64,000 nucleotides of DNA from Micropruina glycogenica (GTDB lineage: Bacteria; Actinomycetota; Actinomycetes; Propionibacteriales; Propionibacteriaceae). A program made the position numbers and the translations under genes. This document shows, piece by piece, positions 51,628 through 60,595 of the stretch. The notes under the pieces were generated by a model that searched no databases, had not been told where the DNA came from, and was given only the letters and a program-made list of their open reading frames with translations. Positions within the stretch are counted from its first letter, which is position 1; every line of letters begins with the position of its first letter. The stretch lies in assembly GCF_039524395.1 (NCBI RefSeq), contig NZ_BAAAGO010000041.1; one strand, 5' to 3'.

Positions 51628-52806
51628 CTAGCGGTTGCCCTTGGAGCGGTTGTGCGGCACGCAGAGCATCTCGCAGTTGTCGAGCATCGTTGCTCCGCCC
51701 TTGGACCAGGCCGTGACGTGGTCGGCTTCCATCTCCTTCAGCGCGTAGATGCGTGTCGCGTTGTTGTTGGTGCCGGCGGCACACAGCGGGCAGTTCGACT
51801 TGTCCGCGGGCTTGGCGGCGGCGGTCTGGCGGGCGTAGGCCTCGCGTTTGGTGGCGGCCGAGAAGATGCGCACGTCCAGGAGTTGCGGGTTGGTCTTGCC
51901 GGCTAGGACGTACTCGTAGATTCCGCGCTTGTTGGTGACCGCCAGGTCGCTCAGGAGCGCCTGCACGTCGGCGTCGACGGTGGCCGGGTTGTACGCCTTG
52001 TGGTGGTAGGTCCGATACAGCCGGTCCCAATCCAGCCCCTGCATCGCCTTGTCCGGGCTGGCGATGAACACCGAGTCGATCCAATCGATCACCGAGGTGA
52101 AGTACGTCTGGAGTTCGGCGATCGAGGTGTCGTGCCGATGCGCGGCCATGTAAGCGTCGATGCTCTGACCGTGCCCGGATGCGACCCAGTCCAAAGCGAC
52201 CGCCAGCACCTCCTGGCGGTTCACCACGCCCTTCACGTAAGCCGCCCACTTCTGCTGCAGCGCATTGTTGCTGCGCGAGAACTCGGCCTTGGCCGCGGTG
52301 ACGAACGGCCCCGAGTAGATAGCGTTGCGCAGCTCCTGGGCGTTCAGCGGCACACCGACCATGTTGATGGTCTGGAACCACTCCTTGATCTCGGCCTCGA
52401 CGCCCGCGCACACGTAGACCAGCAACTCACTGTCGAGGATCAGCTGCTGCTTCTCCACGGGCAGCGAGGAGAAGGTCTGGTGCTTGCCGGCCACCTTGAT
52501 GGCGAACTTGCCGGTGACGAACCTGCCGACACTGGTGATCCGCTGCTGACCATCCAGCACCTCAAGCTGAGCGCCGACGTCGCTGTTGGTGTTGACGAAA
52601 TAGATCAACCCCAACGGGTAGCCCTTGAGCAGCGAGTCGATCACCGCGACGTCGTGCTTGCCGTCGCCGTAGATGTAGTGCCGCTGGTACTCCGGCTGGA
52701 TCACCAGGTCACCGGCCAGGCCGAACAACCCCTTGCCCTCGAACTCGTTGTAAACGAAACCTGCGAGGACCTTGGCAACGGTGTAGTGCCGAAGCTCGGT
52801 CTTCAT
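51628..52806 (-). CDS. DUF262-HNH nuclease (GmrSD-like)
   Basis: A 392-residue protein. The DUF262 domain lies at about 10-160 with the hallmark V-L-D-G-Q-Q-R near 85-91. A long helical part leads to a C-terminal HNH nuclease motif: C-P-L-C, then E-A-D-H-V-T-A-W-S-K-G-G, L-D-N-C-E-M-L-C and H-N-R-S-K-G. DUF262-HNH proteins act as nucleases against foreign DNA, often sensing modification. It is coupled by ATGA to the EcoRI-type methyltransferase gene, so the two form one defence unit. Confidence 0.88.
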   Translation of the reverse strand: MKTELRHYTVAKVLAGFVYNEFEGKGLFGLAGDLVIQPEYQRHYIYGDGKHDVAVIDSLLKGYPLGLIYFVNTNSDVGAQLEVLDGQQRITSVGRFVTGKFAIKVAGKHQTFSSLPVEKQQLILDSELLVYVCAGVEAEIKEWFQTINMVGVPLNAQELRNAIYSGPFVTAAKAEFSRSNNALQQKWAAYVKGVVNRQEVLAVALDWVASGHGQSIDAYMAAHRHDTSIAELQTYFTSVIDWIDSVFIASPDKAMQGLDWDRLYRTYHHKAYNPATVDADVQALLSDLAVTNKRGIYEYVLAGKTNPQLLDVRIFSAATKREAYARQTAAAKPADKSNCPLCAAGTNNNATRIYALKEMEADHVTAWSKGGATMLDNCEMLCVPHNRSKGNR

Positions 52807-54011
52807 GATTCAGCCTTCCGTCGGCGGATCATTATGCGCTTGAAAGCAGTTCTGTAGTTCGGTTCGGTGAGGCCGAGCCGACGGTGTCCGTGGCTGTTGG
52901 CTCCAGTGCCGCCCTGGGCGTAGTAGGTGTTGACGAAGTCCTTCCCGAGTGTCTTGACGCCGAGCTGGCGCAGCGCTTCCATGTCGTCGCCATGGGCCAG
53001 GATCTGGAACTGATCGGGGTTGTACTTGTCCAAGAAAGTGATGGGCACCCCCATGACACCGTCGAAGTCCGACGGGATGGCGTCCACGTAGGGGACCTCG
53101 ATCGCCTCGGCGAAGTTGTAGTACCTCTGATACTCGGCACCCCTGACGTCCTTGTGCTTGGAGTACTTCACGTTGTCGGCCATAGTCATCAACACGAGCG
53201 GCTCGTGGCGCCGGCCGTGTTCGATGTTGGTGAACCAGCACGAGTTCCCGAGCCGGGTGAAGTCATGCACGTCGGTTGACGGGTATCCCAATCGTGCAGC
53301 CTTCGACCGATCAGCCTCGGCGATGTCCGTGCCCTTGGGCACACCGAACACCATGTCGGTGTTGTTGGCTGTGGCGCCTTTCCAGAGTTGGTTGCCCTTG
53401 ATCAACGGGAAGACTTCGACGTAGGTGGTGGCATTGTTGCTGCCGATGATCGAAAACGTCTTGTTCCCTGCGACAACCCAGGTTATGAACTGACGCCAGA
53501 GGCTGAACGGCGGGTTGGTAACAACGATGTCCGCCTCATCACGCAAGGCAGTCACCTCGGCGCTGCGGAAGTCGCCGTCGCCCTTCAGGTACTCCCACTG
53601 CAGGTCGTCTATGTTGACCACCCCGTCGCCATTGATGTCGTGGGCCTCCAGTACGAACTTCTTGCCGTTGCTGCGGGTCTTGGTGGCATCGAAGCCCGCG
53701 CTGCGAGTCTCGAACAGGCTGGGCTGATAGTCGAGTTCGAGTTCGTTGCCTGGGGCGTAGGCCGGGTTGCTGTCCGGTGCGTACGAGGTAGAGATCAACT
53801 TCCTCAGGCCGAAGTCAACGAAGTGCAGGGCGAAGAACTTGGCGAAGTTCGACCATTCGGGATCATCGCACGGCATCAGCACGACCTTGTCGCGAAACAC
53901 GTCGGGGTCGTACTCGAGGTAGGCGTTCATCTCTCGCTCGATGTCGGCCCACTGCGTGTAGAACTCGTCCTGCTTAGCGCGCTTCGCCGCAACAAGGTTG
54001 GTGTTCGCCAT
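52803..54011 (-). CDS. EcoRI-type adenine-specific DNA methyltransferase
   Basis: A 402-residue protein with the opening typical of M.EcoRI relatives (K-R-A-K-Q-D-E-F-Y-T-Q-W near 11-22), a D-P-E-W motif near 50 and the catalytic T-N-P-P-F in I-V-V-T-N-P-P-F-S-L-W near 165. Expected to methylate adenine at a specific site. It is the first gene of a two-gene unit with the DUF262-HNH nuclease. The G+C content looks lower by eye than in the transfer operons. Confidence 0.88.
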   Translation of the reverse strand: MANTNLVAAKRAKQDEFYTQWADIEREMNAYLEYDPDVFRDKVVLMPCDDPEWSNFAKFFALHFVDFGLRKLISTSYAPDSNPAYAPGNELELDYQPSLFETRSAGFDATKTRSNGKKFVLEAHDINGDGVVNIDDLQWEYLKGDGDFRSAEVTALRDEADIVVTNPPFSLWRQFITWVVAGNKTFSIIGSNNATTYVEVFPLIKGNQLWKGATANNTDMVFGVPKGTDIAEADRSKAARLGYPSTDVHDFTRLGNSCWFTNIEHGRRHEPLVLMTMADNVKYSKHKDVRGAEYQRYYNFAEAIEVPYVDAIPSDFDGVMGVPITFLDKYNPDQFQILAHGDDMEALRQLGVKTLGKDFVNTYYAQGGTGANSHGHRRLGLTEPNYRTAFKRIMIRRRKAES

Positions 54012-54096
54012 CTTGCAGGTGGCCTCCTTTGCTGTAACGGTCGGGCGTCCCGATCACGCTACCGGTTCTCGCTGACCTTCAGCTCGCGGTGGGGGT

Positions 54097-54366
54097 GTGC
54101 TCGGGTCTTGGTCGCCGCGGGACGGGTTCCCTACCACCCGTGAGCAGTGGTGCTGCTTCAACAAAGATCGCGAACTTGCTGAATCGCGTAACCCAAGCCC
54201 GGCCCACCCCGGCGCCAAACGCGCCCTCGCGGAGATCTTCACCGCCGAACACCTCAGCCACGCCAAGGCCGCCCGCGGCCCAGTAGGCAGCAAAACTACA
54301 GGCCCTTGCGGCCTAAGGGATCGACAAACGCGACACGGCGGAGGCATGGCAATCCGGGGTGTGTGA
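54097..54366 (+). pseudogene. IS256-type transposase remnant
   Basis: A short open frame contains E-Q-W-C-C-F-N-K-D-R, then P-G-A-K-R-A-L-A-E-I-F-T-A-E and H-A-K-A-A. This matches the order of the stretch W-V-H-K, P-x-A-K-R-A-L-x-E-I and A-E found in the middle of IS256-family transposases. Nothing before or after it is transposase-like, and no inverted repeats are evident. It is a remnant separating the restriction unit from the copper island. Confidence 0.55.
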
Positions 54367-54435
54367 GTCCCAACGCAATCTGGCCGTGTTCTATCAGTGT
54401 TATTTGGCCGGTGAGAGCGGGTCTACTGAGGACGG

Positions 54436-54762
54436 TCAGGACCGGACCAGTCGGGCGATGGCTTGGGAGGCTTCGTTGATCTTGGCGTCGGCTTCGGGTC
54501 CGCCGTGGCGGGCGGCGTCGACGACGCAGTGGCGGAGGTGGTCGTCGAGCAGGCCGAGCGCGACGCCTTCGAGGGCGGCGGTGAGCGCGGAGATCTGGGT
54601 GAGGATGTCGATGCAGTATTGCTCTTCCTCGACCATGCGGTGGATGCCGCGGGCCTGTCCCTCGATCCGTTTGAGCCGAGCCAGGTAGCGGTTCTTCTCG
54701 CTGATGTAGCCGTGCTGCGGGTCGGCCGCCTCGGCGGCGGGTGCGGCGTGGTCGGTGGTCAT
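54436..54762 (-). CDS. csoR: CsoR copper-sensing repressor
   Basis: A 108-residue all-helical repressor with the Cu(I) ligands of the family at C50, H75 and C79 (E-Q-Y-C, then D-D-H-L-R-H-C) and the conserved R-I-E-G-Q-A-R-G-I near 32-40. It is the last gene of the leftward copper operon, 22 bases after copB. Copper binding should release it from the two boxes at 60526-60565, giving autoregulation. Confidence 0.93.
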   Translation of the reverse strand: MTTDHAAPAAEAADPQHGYISEKNRYLARLKRIEGQARGIHRMVEEEQYCIDILTQISALTAALEGVALGLLDDHLRHCVVDAARHGGPEADAKINEASQAIARLVRS

Positions 54763-54784
54763 GGTCGATCTCGTTTCTGCGGTG

Positions 54785-56956
54785 TCAGTGATGCGCGGCG
54801 CCGACTGTAGGGTGTTCCACCGCCGGGTCGGCGGGCCGGCGGCTGGGGACGATGGTGTCGGGTCGCAGGTCGAGGCGGCGGAGCAGCTGGGCGTTGAGGG
54901 CGACGACGATGGTGGACAGCGACATCAGGATGGCGCCGACCGACATGGGCAGCACGAACCCGATCGGGGCCAGGACGCCGGCGGCCAGCGGGACGGAGAT
55001 CAGGTTGTAGCCGGCGGCCCACCACAGGTTCTGCTTCATCTTGCGGTAGCTGGCCTGGGAGAGCTCGATCACCGATAGCACCGAGCGGGGGTCGTCGCTG
55101 GCCAGGATGACGCCGGCGGAGGCGATGGCGACGTCGGTGCCGGCGCCGATGGCGATGCCGACGTCGGCTTGGGCGAGGGCGGGGGCGTCGTTGACGCCGT
55201 CGCCGACCATGGCGACCCGCCGCCCTTCGGATTGCAGCTGCTGGACCTTGGCCGCCTTGTCTTCGGGGCGGACGCCGGCGAAGTAGCGGTCGATGTCGAG
55301 TTGCGCGGCGACGGAGGCGGCGACGGCTTCGGCGTCGCCGGTGATCATCACCACTTCGATGTTGCGGTCGTGGAGGGCGCGGACGGCGGCGCGGGACTCG
55401 CTGCGGACCTCGTCGGCCAGCTGCAACGCACCGGCGACGTTCCCGTCGATGAGGACGTGCAGGATGATCGCGCCGTCGGCTCGCCATTGCTCGGCGACGT
55501 CGAGCTCGGCGACGCGGTGCTGCTGCAGCAGGTTGGGCCCGCCGACCTGGATCTGGTGGCCGTCGACGGTGGCGCTGACGCCGACTGCGGGCGAGGACGT
55601 GAAATCGGTCGCCCGGCTCAGTGGCAGTTGCTGGTGCTCGGCGGCGGCCACGATGGCGCGGGCGAGGGGGTGTTCGGAGTCGGCCTCCGCGCTGGCGGCC
55701 AGGGCGAGCAGCTGGTCCTGGTCGTGACCGACGGCGTGGAGGGCGGTGACGGTGGGTTGGCCCTTGGTGAGGGTTCCTGTCTTGTCGAACAAGACACTGG
55801 TTACGGTCCGCATCGACTCCAGCGCGAGCCGGTCCTTGACCAGCACGCCGCCGCGGGCGGCGCGTTCGGTGGCGATGGCCACGACCAGGGGGATCGCCAG
55901 GCCGAGGGCGTGGGGGCAGGCGATGACCAGCACGGTGATGGTGCGGATGACGGCCTGGTCGGGCAGGCCGAGCAGGGTCCACACAACCGCGGTGATGATG
56001 CCGGCGATGAGGGCGAACCAGAACAGCCAGGCGGCGGCCCGGTCGGCGATCCGTTGGGCTCTCGAGGAGGAGTTCTGGGCTTCGGTGACGAGCCGCTGGA
56101 TGCCGGCGAGGGCGGTGTCCTCGCCGACGGCGGTGATCTGAACCCGGACACCAGAGTCGGTGGCCACGGTGCCGGCGACGACGGCGTCACCCTCGTTGCG
56201 GCGGACCGGCTTGGACTCCCCGGTGATCATCGACTCGTCCATGCTGGCGCTGCCGGACTGGATCCGGCCGTCGGCGGGGACCCGGCCGCCGGGCCGCACC
56301 ACGACCAGGTCACCAAGCTGCAGGTCGGCCGGGGACACCATCTCGATGTCGTCGCCGACGACGCGTTCGGCCTGATCGGGCAGCAGCGCGGCCAACGAGT
56401 CCAAGGCGGAGGTGGTCTGGGCCAGGGACCGCATCTCGATCCAGTGGCCGAGCAGCATGATCACGATCAGCAGGGCCAGTTCCCACCAGAAGTCCAGCTC
56501 GTGGTGCAGCACGCCGAGGCTGGCGCCCCAGGAGGCGACGAAGGCGACGGTGATGGCCAGGCCGATCAGCAGCATCATCCCTGGCTGGCGGGCGCGGAAT
56601 TCGGCGACGGCGCCGGTCAGGAACGGCCGGCCACCCCACCCGTACATAACAGTGCCGAGCACCGGGGTGACCCAACCGATCCAGGCCAGATCCGGCAGCC
56701 GGTAGCCGAGCAGCATCGCGAACATCGGCGAGAACACGATGACCGGCACCGCCAGGATCAGCATGATCCAGAACAGTCGGAACTGGCCGACGTGATCACC
56801 GTGCCCGCCGTGCCCGCCGTGCGCGGTGTGGTCTTGGTGTCCGGCTTGGCCGCCGTGGTCTTGGTGCCCGGTGTGGTGGACCGGGGCGACCTGTGCGTCG
56901 TCGTGATGATCAACGTCGGGGTGATCGGTGCGGGTGTGCCGGTCGGGGTGGTTCAT
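54785..56956 (-). CDS. copB: CopB-type copper P-type ATPase (P1B-3)
   Basis: A 723-residue P-type ATPase. A His-rich N-terminus (about 1-58) replaces the HMA domain. The membrane metal site is C-P-H at 347-349, the phosphorylation motif D-K-T-G-T-L-T begins at D391 and G-D-G-V-N-D-A-P lies downstream. C-P-H with Y-N-L-I-S-V-P and M-S-L-S-T in the last helices is characteristic of the CopB class. Exports copper. It is coupled by ATGA to copA. Confidence 0.93.
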   Translation of the reverse strand: MNHPDRHTRTDHPDVDHHDDAQVAPVHHTGHQDHGGQAGHQDHTAHGGHGGHGDHVGQFRLFWIMLILAVPVIVFSPMFAMLLGYRLPDLAWIGWVTPVLGTVMYGWGGRPFLTGAVAEFRARQPGMMLLIGLAITVAFVASWGASLGVLHHELDFWWELALLIVIMLLGHWIEMRSLAQTTSALDSLAALLPDQAERVVGDDIEMVSPADLQLGDLVVVRPGGRVPADGRIQSGSASMDESMITGESKPVRRNEGDAVVAGTVATDSGVRVQITAVGEDTALAGIQRLVTEAQNSSSRAQRIADRAAAWLFWFALIAGIITAVVWTLLGLPDQAVIRTITVLVIACPHALGLAIPLVVAIATERAARGGVLVKDRLALESMRTVTSVLFDKTGTLTKGQPTVTALHAVGHDQDQLLALAASAEADSEHPLARAIVAAAEHQQLPLSRATDFTSSPAVGVSATVDGHQIQVGGPNLLQQHRVAELDVAEQWRADGAIILHVLIDGNVAGALQLADEVRSESRAAVRALHDRNIEVVMITGDAEAVAASVAAQLDIDRYFAGVRPEDKAAKVQQLQSEGRRVAMVGDGVNDAPALAQADVGIAIGAGTDVAIASAGVILASDDPRSVLSVIELSQASYRKMKQNLWWAAGYNLISVPLAAGVLAPIGFVLPMSVGAILMSLSTIVVALNAQLLRRLDLRPDTIVPSRRPADPAVEHPTVGAAHH

Positions 56957-59271
56957 GGGGTTACCTCCGCGGTGGTGCGGTTGGTGGGTTGGAAGGTCCG
57001 CAGCCGGAGGCTGTTGGAGACCACGAAGACGCTGGAGAAGGCCATCGCGGCGCCGGCCAGCATGGGGCTGAGCAGGCCGACCGCGGCCAGCGGGATGGCG
57101 GCGACGTTGTAGGCGAACGCCCAGAACAGGTTGCCCTTGATGGTGGCCAGGGTGCGGCGGGCCAGCCGGATGGCGTCACCGGCGGCGCGGAGGTCGCCGC
57201 TGACCAGGGTCAGGTCGGCGGCCTCGATGGCGGCGTCGGTGCCGGTGCCCATGGCCAGGCCGAGGTCGGCCTGGGCCAGGGCGGGGGCGTCGTTGACGCC
57301 GTCGCCGACCATGGCCACCGTCTTGCCGTCGGCCTGCAGGCGCTCGATGACGGCGACCTTGTCGGCCGGCAGCACCTCGGCGACCACCTCGTCGATGCCG
57401 ACCTGGTCGGCGACCTGGCAGGCGACGGTGGCGTTGTCCCCGGTCAACAACACCGGCGTGAGACCGAGCTGTCTCAGCTGGGTGATGGCGTCGGCGCTGG
57501 TGTCTTTGACCGCGTCGGCGACGGTGAGGACACCTTGGGCCCTGCCCTGCCAGGCCACCAGCACGGCGGTCTGGCCGGCCTGCTCGGCGGCGGTGCGAGC
57601 GGCCTCCACCGCGGCGGGGACCGTGATGCCGCGGTCGGTGAGCAGGGATGCCCGGCCCACCAGGACCGGCAGCCGCTGGTCGCCGACGGTGACTGTGGCC
57701 TCCACGCCACGGCCTTCGAGGTTGATGAAGTTCTCGGCGGGAGGCAGCGGCCCGGCCTTTTTGGCAACGGTCGCGATGGCGCGGGCGATCGGGTGTTCCG
57801 AACCGTCCTCGACGGCGCCGGCGACTTGGAGCAGCTGCCCCGAGTCGACCCCCGGACTCGCGTGCACGTCGAGGAGAGTCATGGTGCCGGTGGTGACGGT
57901 GCCGGTCTTGTCCAGCACGATCGTGTCGACGCGGCGGGTCGACTCCAGCACCTCCGGGCCCTTGATCAAGATGCCGAGCTGCGCGCCGCGGCCGGTGCCG
58001 ACCAGCAGCGCGGTGGGGGTGGCCAGGCCGAGGGCGCAGGGGCAGGCGATGATCAGCACCGCCACGGCGGCGGTGAACGCTGCCTCGAGCGGGAATCCGG
58101 CGCCGATCCAGGCGCCGAGGGTGCCGATGGCGATACCGATCACGATCGGCACGAACACTCCGGAGACCCGGTCGGCCAGCCGCTGCACGTCGGCTTTGCC
58201 GGACTGTGCGGCCTCGACCAGCCGGGCCATCTGGGCCAGTTGGGTGTCGCCGCCGATCCGGGTGGCGCGCACGACCAGCCGGCCGCCGGCGTTGACGGTG
58301 GCACCAACCACGGTGTCGCCCGGGCCGACCTCGACCGGCACCGACTCCCCGGTCAGCATGGAGGCGTCGACCGCGCTACGGCCGGAGACGACGGTTCCGT
58401 CGGTGGCGATCTTCTCGCCGGGACGGACCACGAACTCGTCACCGACGGCGAGCTGGTCGAGCGGGATCCGGCTCTCCACCACCGCCTCGGATCGGCCGCG
58501 GAGGACGGCGACGTCCTTGGCGCCGAGGTCCAGCAGGGCCCGTAGCGCGGCGCCGGCCTGCCGCTTGGACCGCTTCTCGAAGTAGCGGCCAGCCAGCACG
58601 AACGTGGTGACGCCGGCGGCGACCTCCAGGTAGATGTTGCCGGACCCGTCGCCAGGCTGCACGGTCAGCGTGAACGGGTGGGTCATGCCCGGCTGGCCGG
58701 CGGTGCCGAAGAACAGTGCGTACAGCGACCAACTCAAGGCGGCCAGGGTGCCCACCGAAATCAGAGTGTCCATGGTCGCCGCGCCGTGGCGCAGGTTGGT
58801 CCACGCGGCTCGGTGGAACGGCCACGCCCCCCACACCACCACCGGCGCGGCCAGGGTCAGCGACAGCCACTGCCAATAGGTGAACTGCCACGCCGGGACC
58901 ATCGCCAGCGCCACCACCGGCACGGTCAACACCACGCTGGTGATCAGGCGGTGCCGCAGCGTCTCCAGCTCTCCGTCAGCCGGCGGCCGGTCCTGGTCGT
59001 CGGGACTCTGGTCGGCCGGCGGGGTGGGGACGGTAGCGGTGTAGCCGGCCTTCTCCACCTCGCCGATCAGGGTGGTGACCAGGCTCGGCACGTCGACGTC
59101 GCCGGGCGCGGTGACCTGGGCCTTCTCGGTGGCGTAGTTGACGGTCGCGGAGACCCCGTCGAGCTTGTTCAGCTTCTTCTCGATCCGCATCGCGCACGAC
59201 GCGCAGGTCATTCCGCCGATTTGGAGCTCGATGTGGCCCAGCGCCTGCGGCGGCTGGAAGCCGGTGCTCAT
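56953..59271 (-). CDS. copA: CopA-type Cu(I)-exporting P-type ATPase (P1B-1)
   Basis: A 772-residue ATPase. One N-terminal heavy-metal domain has G-M-T-C-A-S-C (C23, C26). The membrane site is C-P-C at 410-412, the phosphorylation motif D-K-T-G-T begins at D454, and Y-N-V-A-A-I-P and M-A-F-S-S-V complete the Cu(I) pattern. Pumps Cu(I) out of the cytoplasm, loaded by CopZ. It lies between the metal-associated secreted protein and copB. Confidence 0.95.
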   Translation of the reverse strand: MSTGFQPPQALGHIELQIGGMTCASCAMRIEKKLNKLDGVSATVNYATEKAQVTAPGDVDVPSLVTTLIGEVEKAGYTATVPTPPADQSPDDQDRPPADGELETLRHRLITSVVLTVPVVALAMVPAWQFTYWQWLSLTLAAPVVVWGAWPFHRAAWTNLRHGAATMDTLISVGTLAALSWSLYALFFGTAGQPGMTHPFTLTVQPGDGSGNIYLEVAAGVTTFVLAGRYFEKRSKRQAGAALRALLDLGAKDVAVLRGRSEAVVESRIPLDQLAVGDEFVVRPGEKIATDGTVVSGRSAVDASMLTGESVPVEVGPGDTVVGATVNAGGRLVVRATRIGGDTQLAQMARLVEAAQSGKADVQRLADRVSGVFVPIVIGIAIGTLGAWIGAGFPLEAAFTAAVAVLIIACPCALGLATPTALLVGTGRGAQLGILIKGPEVLESTRRVDTIVLDKTGTVTTGTMTLLDVHASPGVDSGQLLQVAGAVEDGSEHPIARAIATVAKKAGPLPPAENFINLEGRGVEATVTVGDQRLPVLVGRASLLTDRGITVPAAVEAARTAAEQAGQTAVLVAWQGRAQGVLTVADAVKDTSADAITQLRQLGLTPVLLTGDNATVACQVADQVGIDEVVAEVLPADKVAVIERLQADGKTVAMVGDGVNDAPALAQADLGLAMGTGTDAAIEAADLTLVSGDLRAAGDAIRLARRTLATIKGNLFWAFAYNVAAIPLAAVGLLSPMLAGAAMAFSSVFVVSNSLRLRTFQPTNRTTAEVTP

Positions 59272-59306
59272 ATCTCGCCTCTCAACTCTGTGGTGTCTCA
59301 GCGGGT

Positions 59307-59338
59307 GGCGCTGCTATCGGGCGGCGCTGCTATCGGGC
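59307..59338. repeat. Perfect 16-bp tandem duplication at a gene end
   Basis: Two back-to-back copies of GGCGCTGCTATCGGGC lie at 59307-59322 and 59323-59338. The unit contains the stop codon (CTA on the plus strand) of the minus-strand gene starting at 60276, so the stop is present twice. Probably a recent slippage event. Confidence 0.8.
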
Positions 59339-60276
59339 GGTGGTGGTGAAGGTGGCGGTGTGGACCTGCCCGTCGACCTGGAAGTCCAGATACAGCAGGT
59401 ACCGGCCAGGCGTGGGCGCCTCAGCCGTGAACACCACCTGAGGGTCGGACGGGGAACGGCCGGCCGAGTCGTCCATCGGGTGCACGTGCAGGTAAGCCAG
59501 GTCACCCGTCCGCAGCGCTACTAGATGTCCGGCCGCCCCGAGGAAGGGCTGCAGCGGCACCGGTGTCCCGTCCCGGGTGACCGTGAACCGCAGCTCGGCG
59601 CTCCCCCCAGTGACCGGAGCACCGTCCACAGTGACGGTGAAGCCGTCCACGGCAGTGCGGGTGCGGTCCGGGCCCAGCGGGGCCGGCTGCACGGTCCCGG
59701 CAACCTCGACGGTGCTGGTCAGCGTCAACGTCTCCCCGGTGGCGGCGGGCACAAAGTCGGCGAACACTCGGTAGCTGCCCGCGACGGTCCACCGCCACGG
59801 CAGCGACCAGGTCCCCTCACCGTCCATGGTCGGGTGGACGTGCCGGAACCGGGTGCCGTCGGTGCGGACCACGATCAGGTGTAGATCCTTGTCGTGGGCG
59901 GTGGTGTAGTCGGTCACCGGCCGCCCGTCGGGGCCGGTCAGCCGAAACGTCAGCGTGCCGTCCTGGCCGACCCGCCGCGGCGCCGACAGCGCCTCCAGTT
60001 GGTAGCCGTTCTGAGCGACCGACAGTCCACGGACCGCGTCCGGTGCGGCGTCAGGCCCGGCCGGCTCCTCGCCGTGCGCGCCGCCCGTCGGATCGTGACC
60101 GGCCTCGGTGTCCCCTCGCTGTGGTCGGCGGTGCCGGTGCTCGGGGTGTTGCCGGTGCGGCCCTGCCACGCCTGAGCCAGGCCGGCGGGTAGCAGGGTCC
60201 GGCCGCCGATCAGAGCGAGCGCGAACACCACCACCAACACCGCGGCGGAGGCCAGCAGCCGCACCGGCGTGTTCAT
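59330..60276 (-). pseudogene. Secreted metal-associated protein, single-base frameshift
   Basis: From ATG 60276 the frame gives a signal/anchor helix (L-L-A-S-A-A-V-L-V-V-V-F-A-L-A-L-I) and runs to about residue 55. The sensible sequence then continues in the next frame from G-D-T-E-A-G-H-D to the stop at 59330. One G missing from a G-run near 60112 explains this. The mature part has beta-domain repeats with H-V-H-P twice (R-F-R-H-V-H-P, Y-L-H-V-H-P), likely metal ligands. Proteins of this kind accompany copper pumps in Actinobacteria. Real mutation and sequencing error are both possible. Confidence 0.75.
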
Positions 60277-60509
60277 CAGCGCCGAATCGCGGTGTAGCCG
60301 GCGTCGTCGACCGCCGCCAGCACCTGCTCGTCAGTGACCACGTCACCAGCGGTCACGTCGGTCGTCACATCGGTCGTCACCAGCAGCCGACCGGTAGCGG
60401 CACTCACCTCGACGGCGGCGACGCCGGCGATCTGGCCCACCTCCTGGGACACGGCCTGCTCGCAATGCCCGCAGGTCATCCCGGTCACCTGGAACTCTGT
60501 CGTCGTCAT
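60276..60509 (-). CDS. copZ: CopZ-like copper chaperone
   Basis: A 77-residue heavy-metal-associated domain protein with G-M-T-C-G-H-C near 9-15. Delivers Cu(I) to CopA. It is the first gene of the operon and is TGATG-coupled to the next gene. Directly upstream lie two CsoR-type boxes. Confidence 0.93.
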   Translation of the reverse strand: MTTTEFQVTGMTCGHCEQAVSQEVGQIAGVAAVEVSAATGRLLVTTDVTTDVTAGDVVTDEQVLAAVDDAGYTAIRR

Positions 60510-60525
60510 GCGATCTCCTCTTCGT

Positions 60526-60540
60526 TACCCCCCTAGGGTA
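60526..60540. promoter_or_regulatory. CsoR-type operator box 1
   Basis: TACCCCCCTAGGGTA, an imperfect inverted repeat with the TACCC...GGGTA ends typical of CsoR sites, 16 bp upstream of copZ. Confidence 0.7.
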
Positions 60541-60550
60541 TAACCGATGC

Positions 60551-60565
60551 TACCCCCTGTGGGTA
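60551..60565. promoter_or_regulatory. CsoR-type operator box 2
   Basis: TACCCCCTGTGGGTA, 25 bp (centre to centre) from box 1 and 30 bp before the rightward gene at 60596. The pair could control both directions. Confidence 0.7.
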
Positions 60566-60595
60566 TTCCGGGCAACCCTGGGTACGGTGAGAACC

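Noticed and set aside
55169..58545. Long plus-strand open frames opposite the copper pump genes
   Set aside because: They are Gly/Asp/Val-rich antisense shadows of copB and copA, without motifs or ribosome sites.
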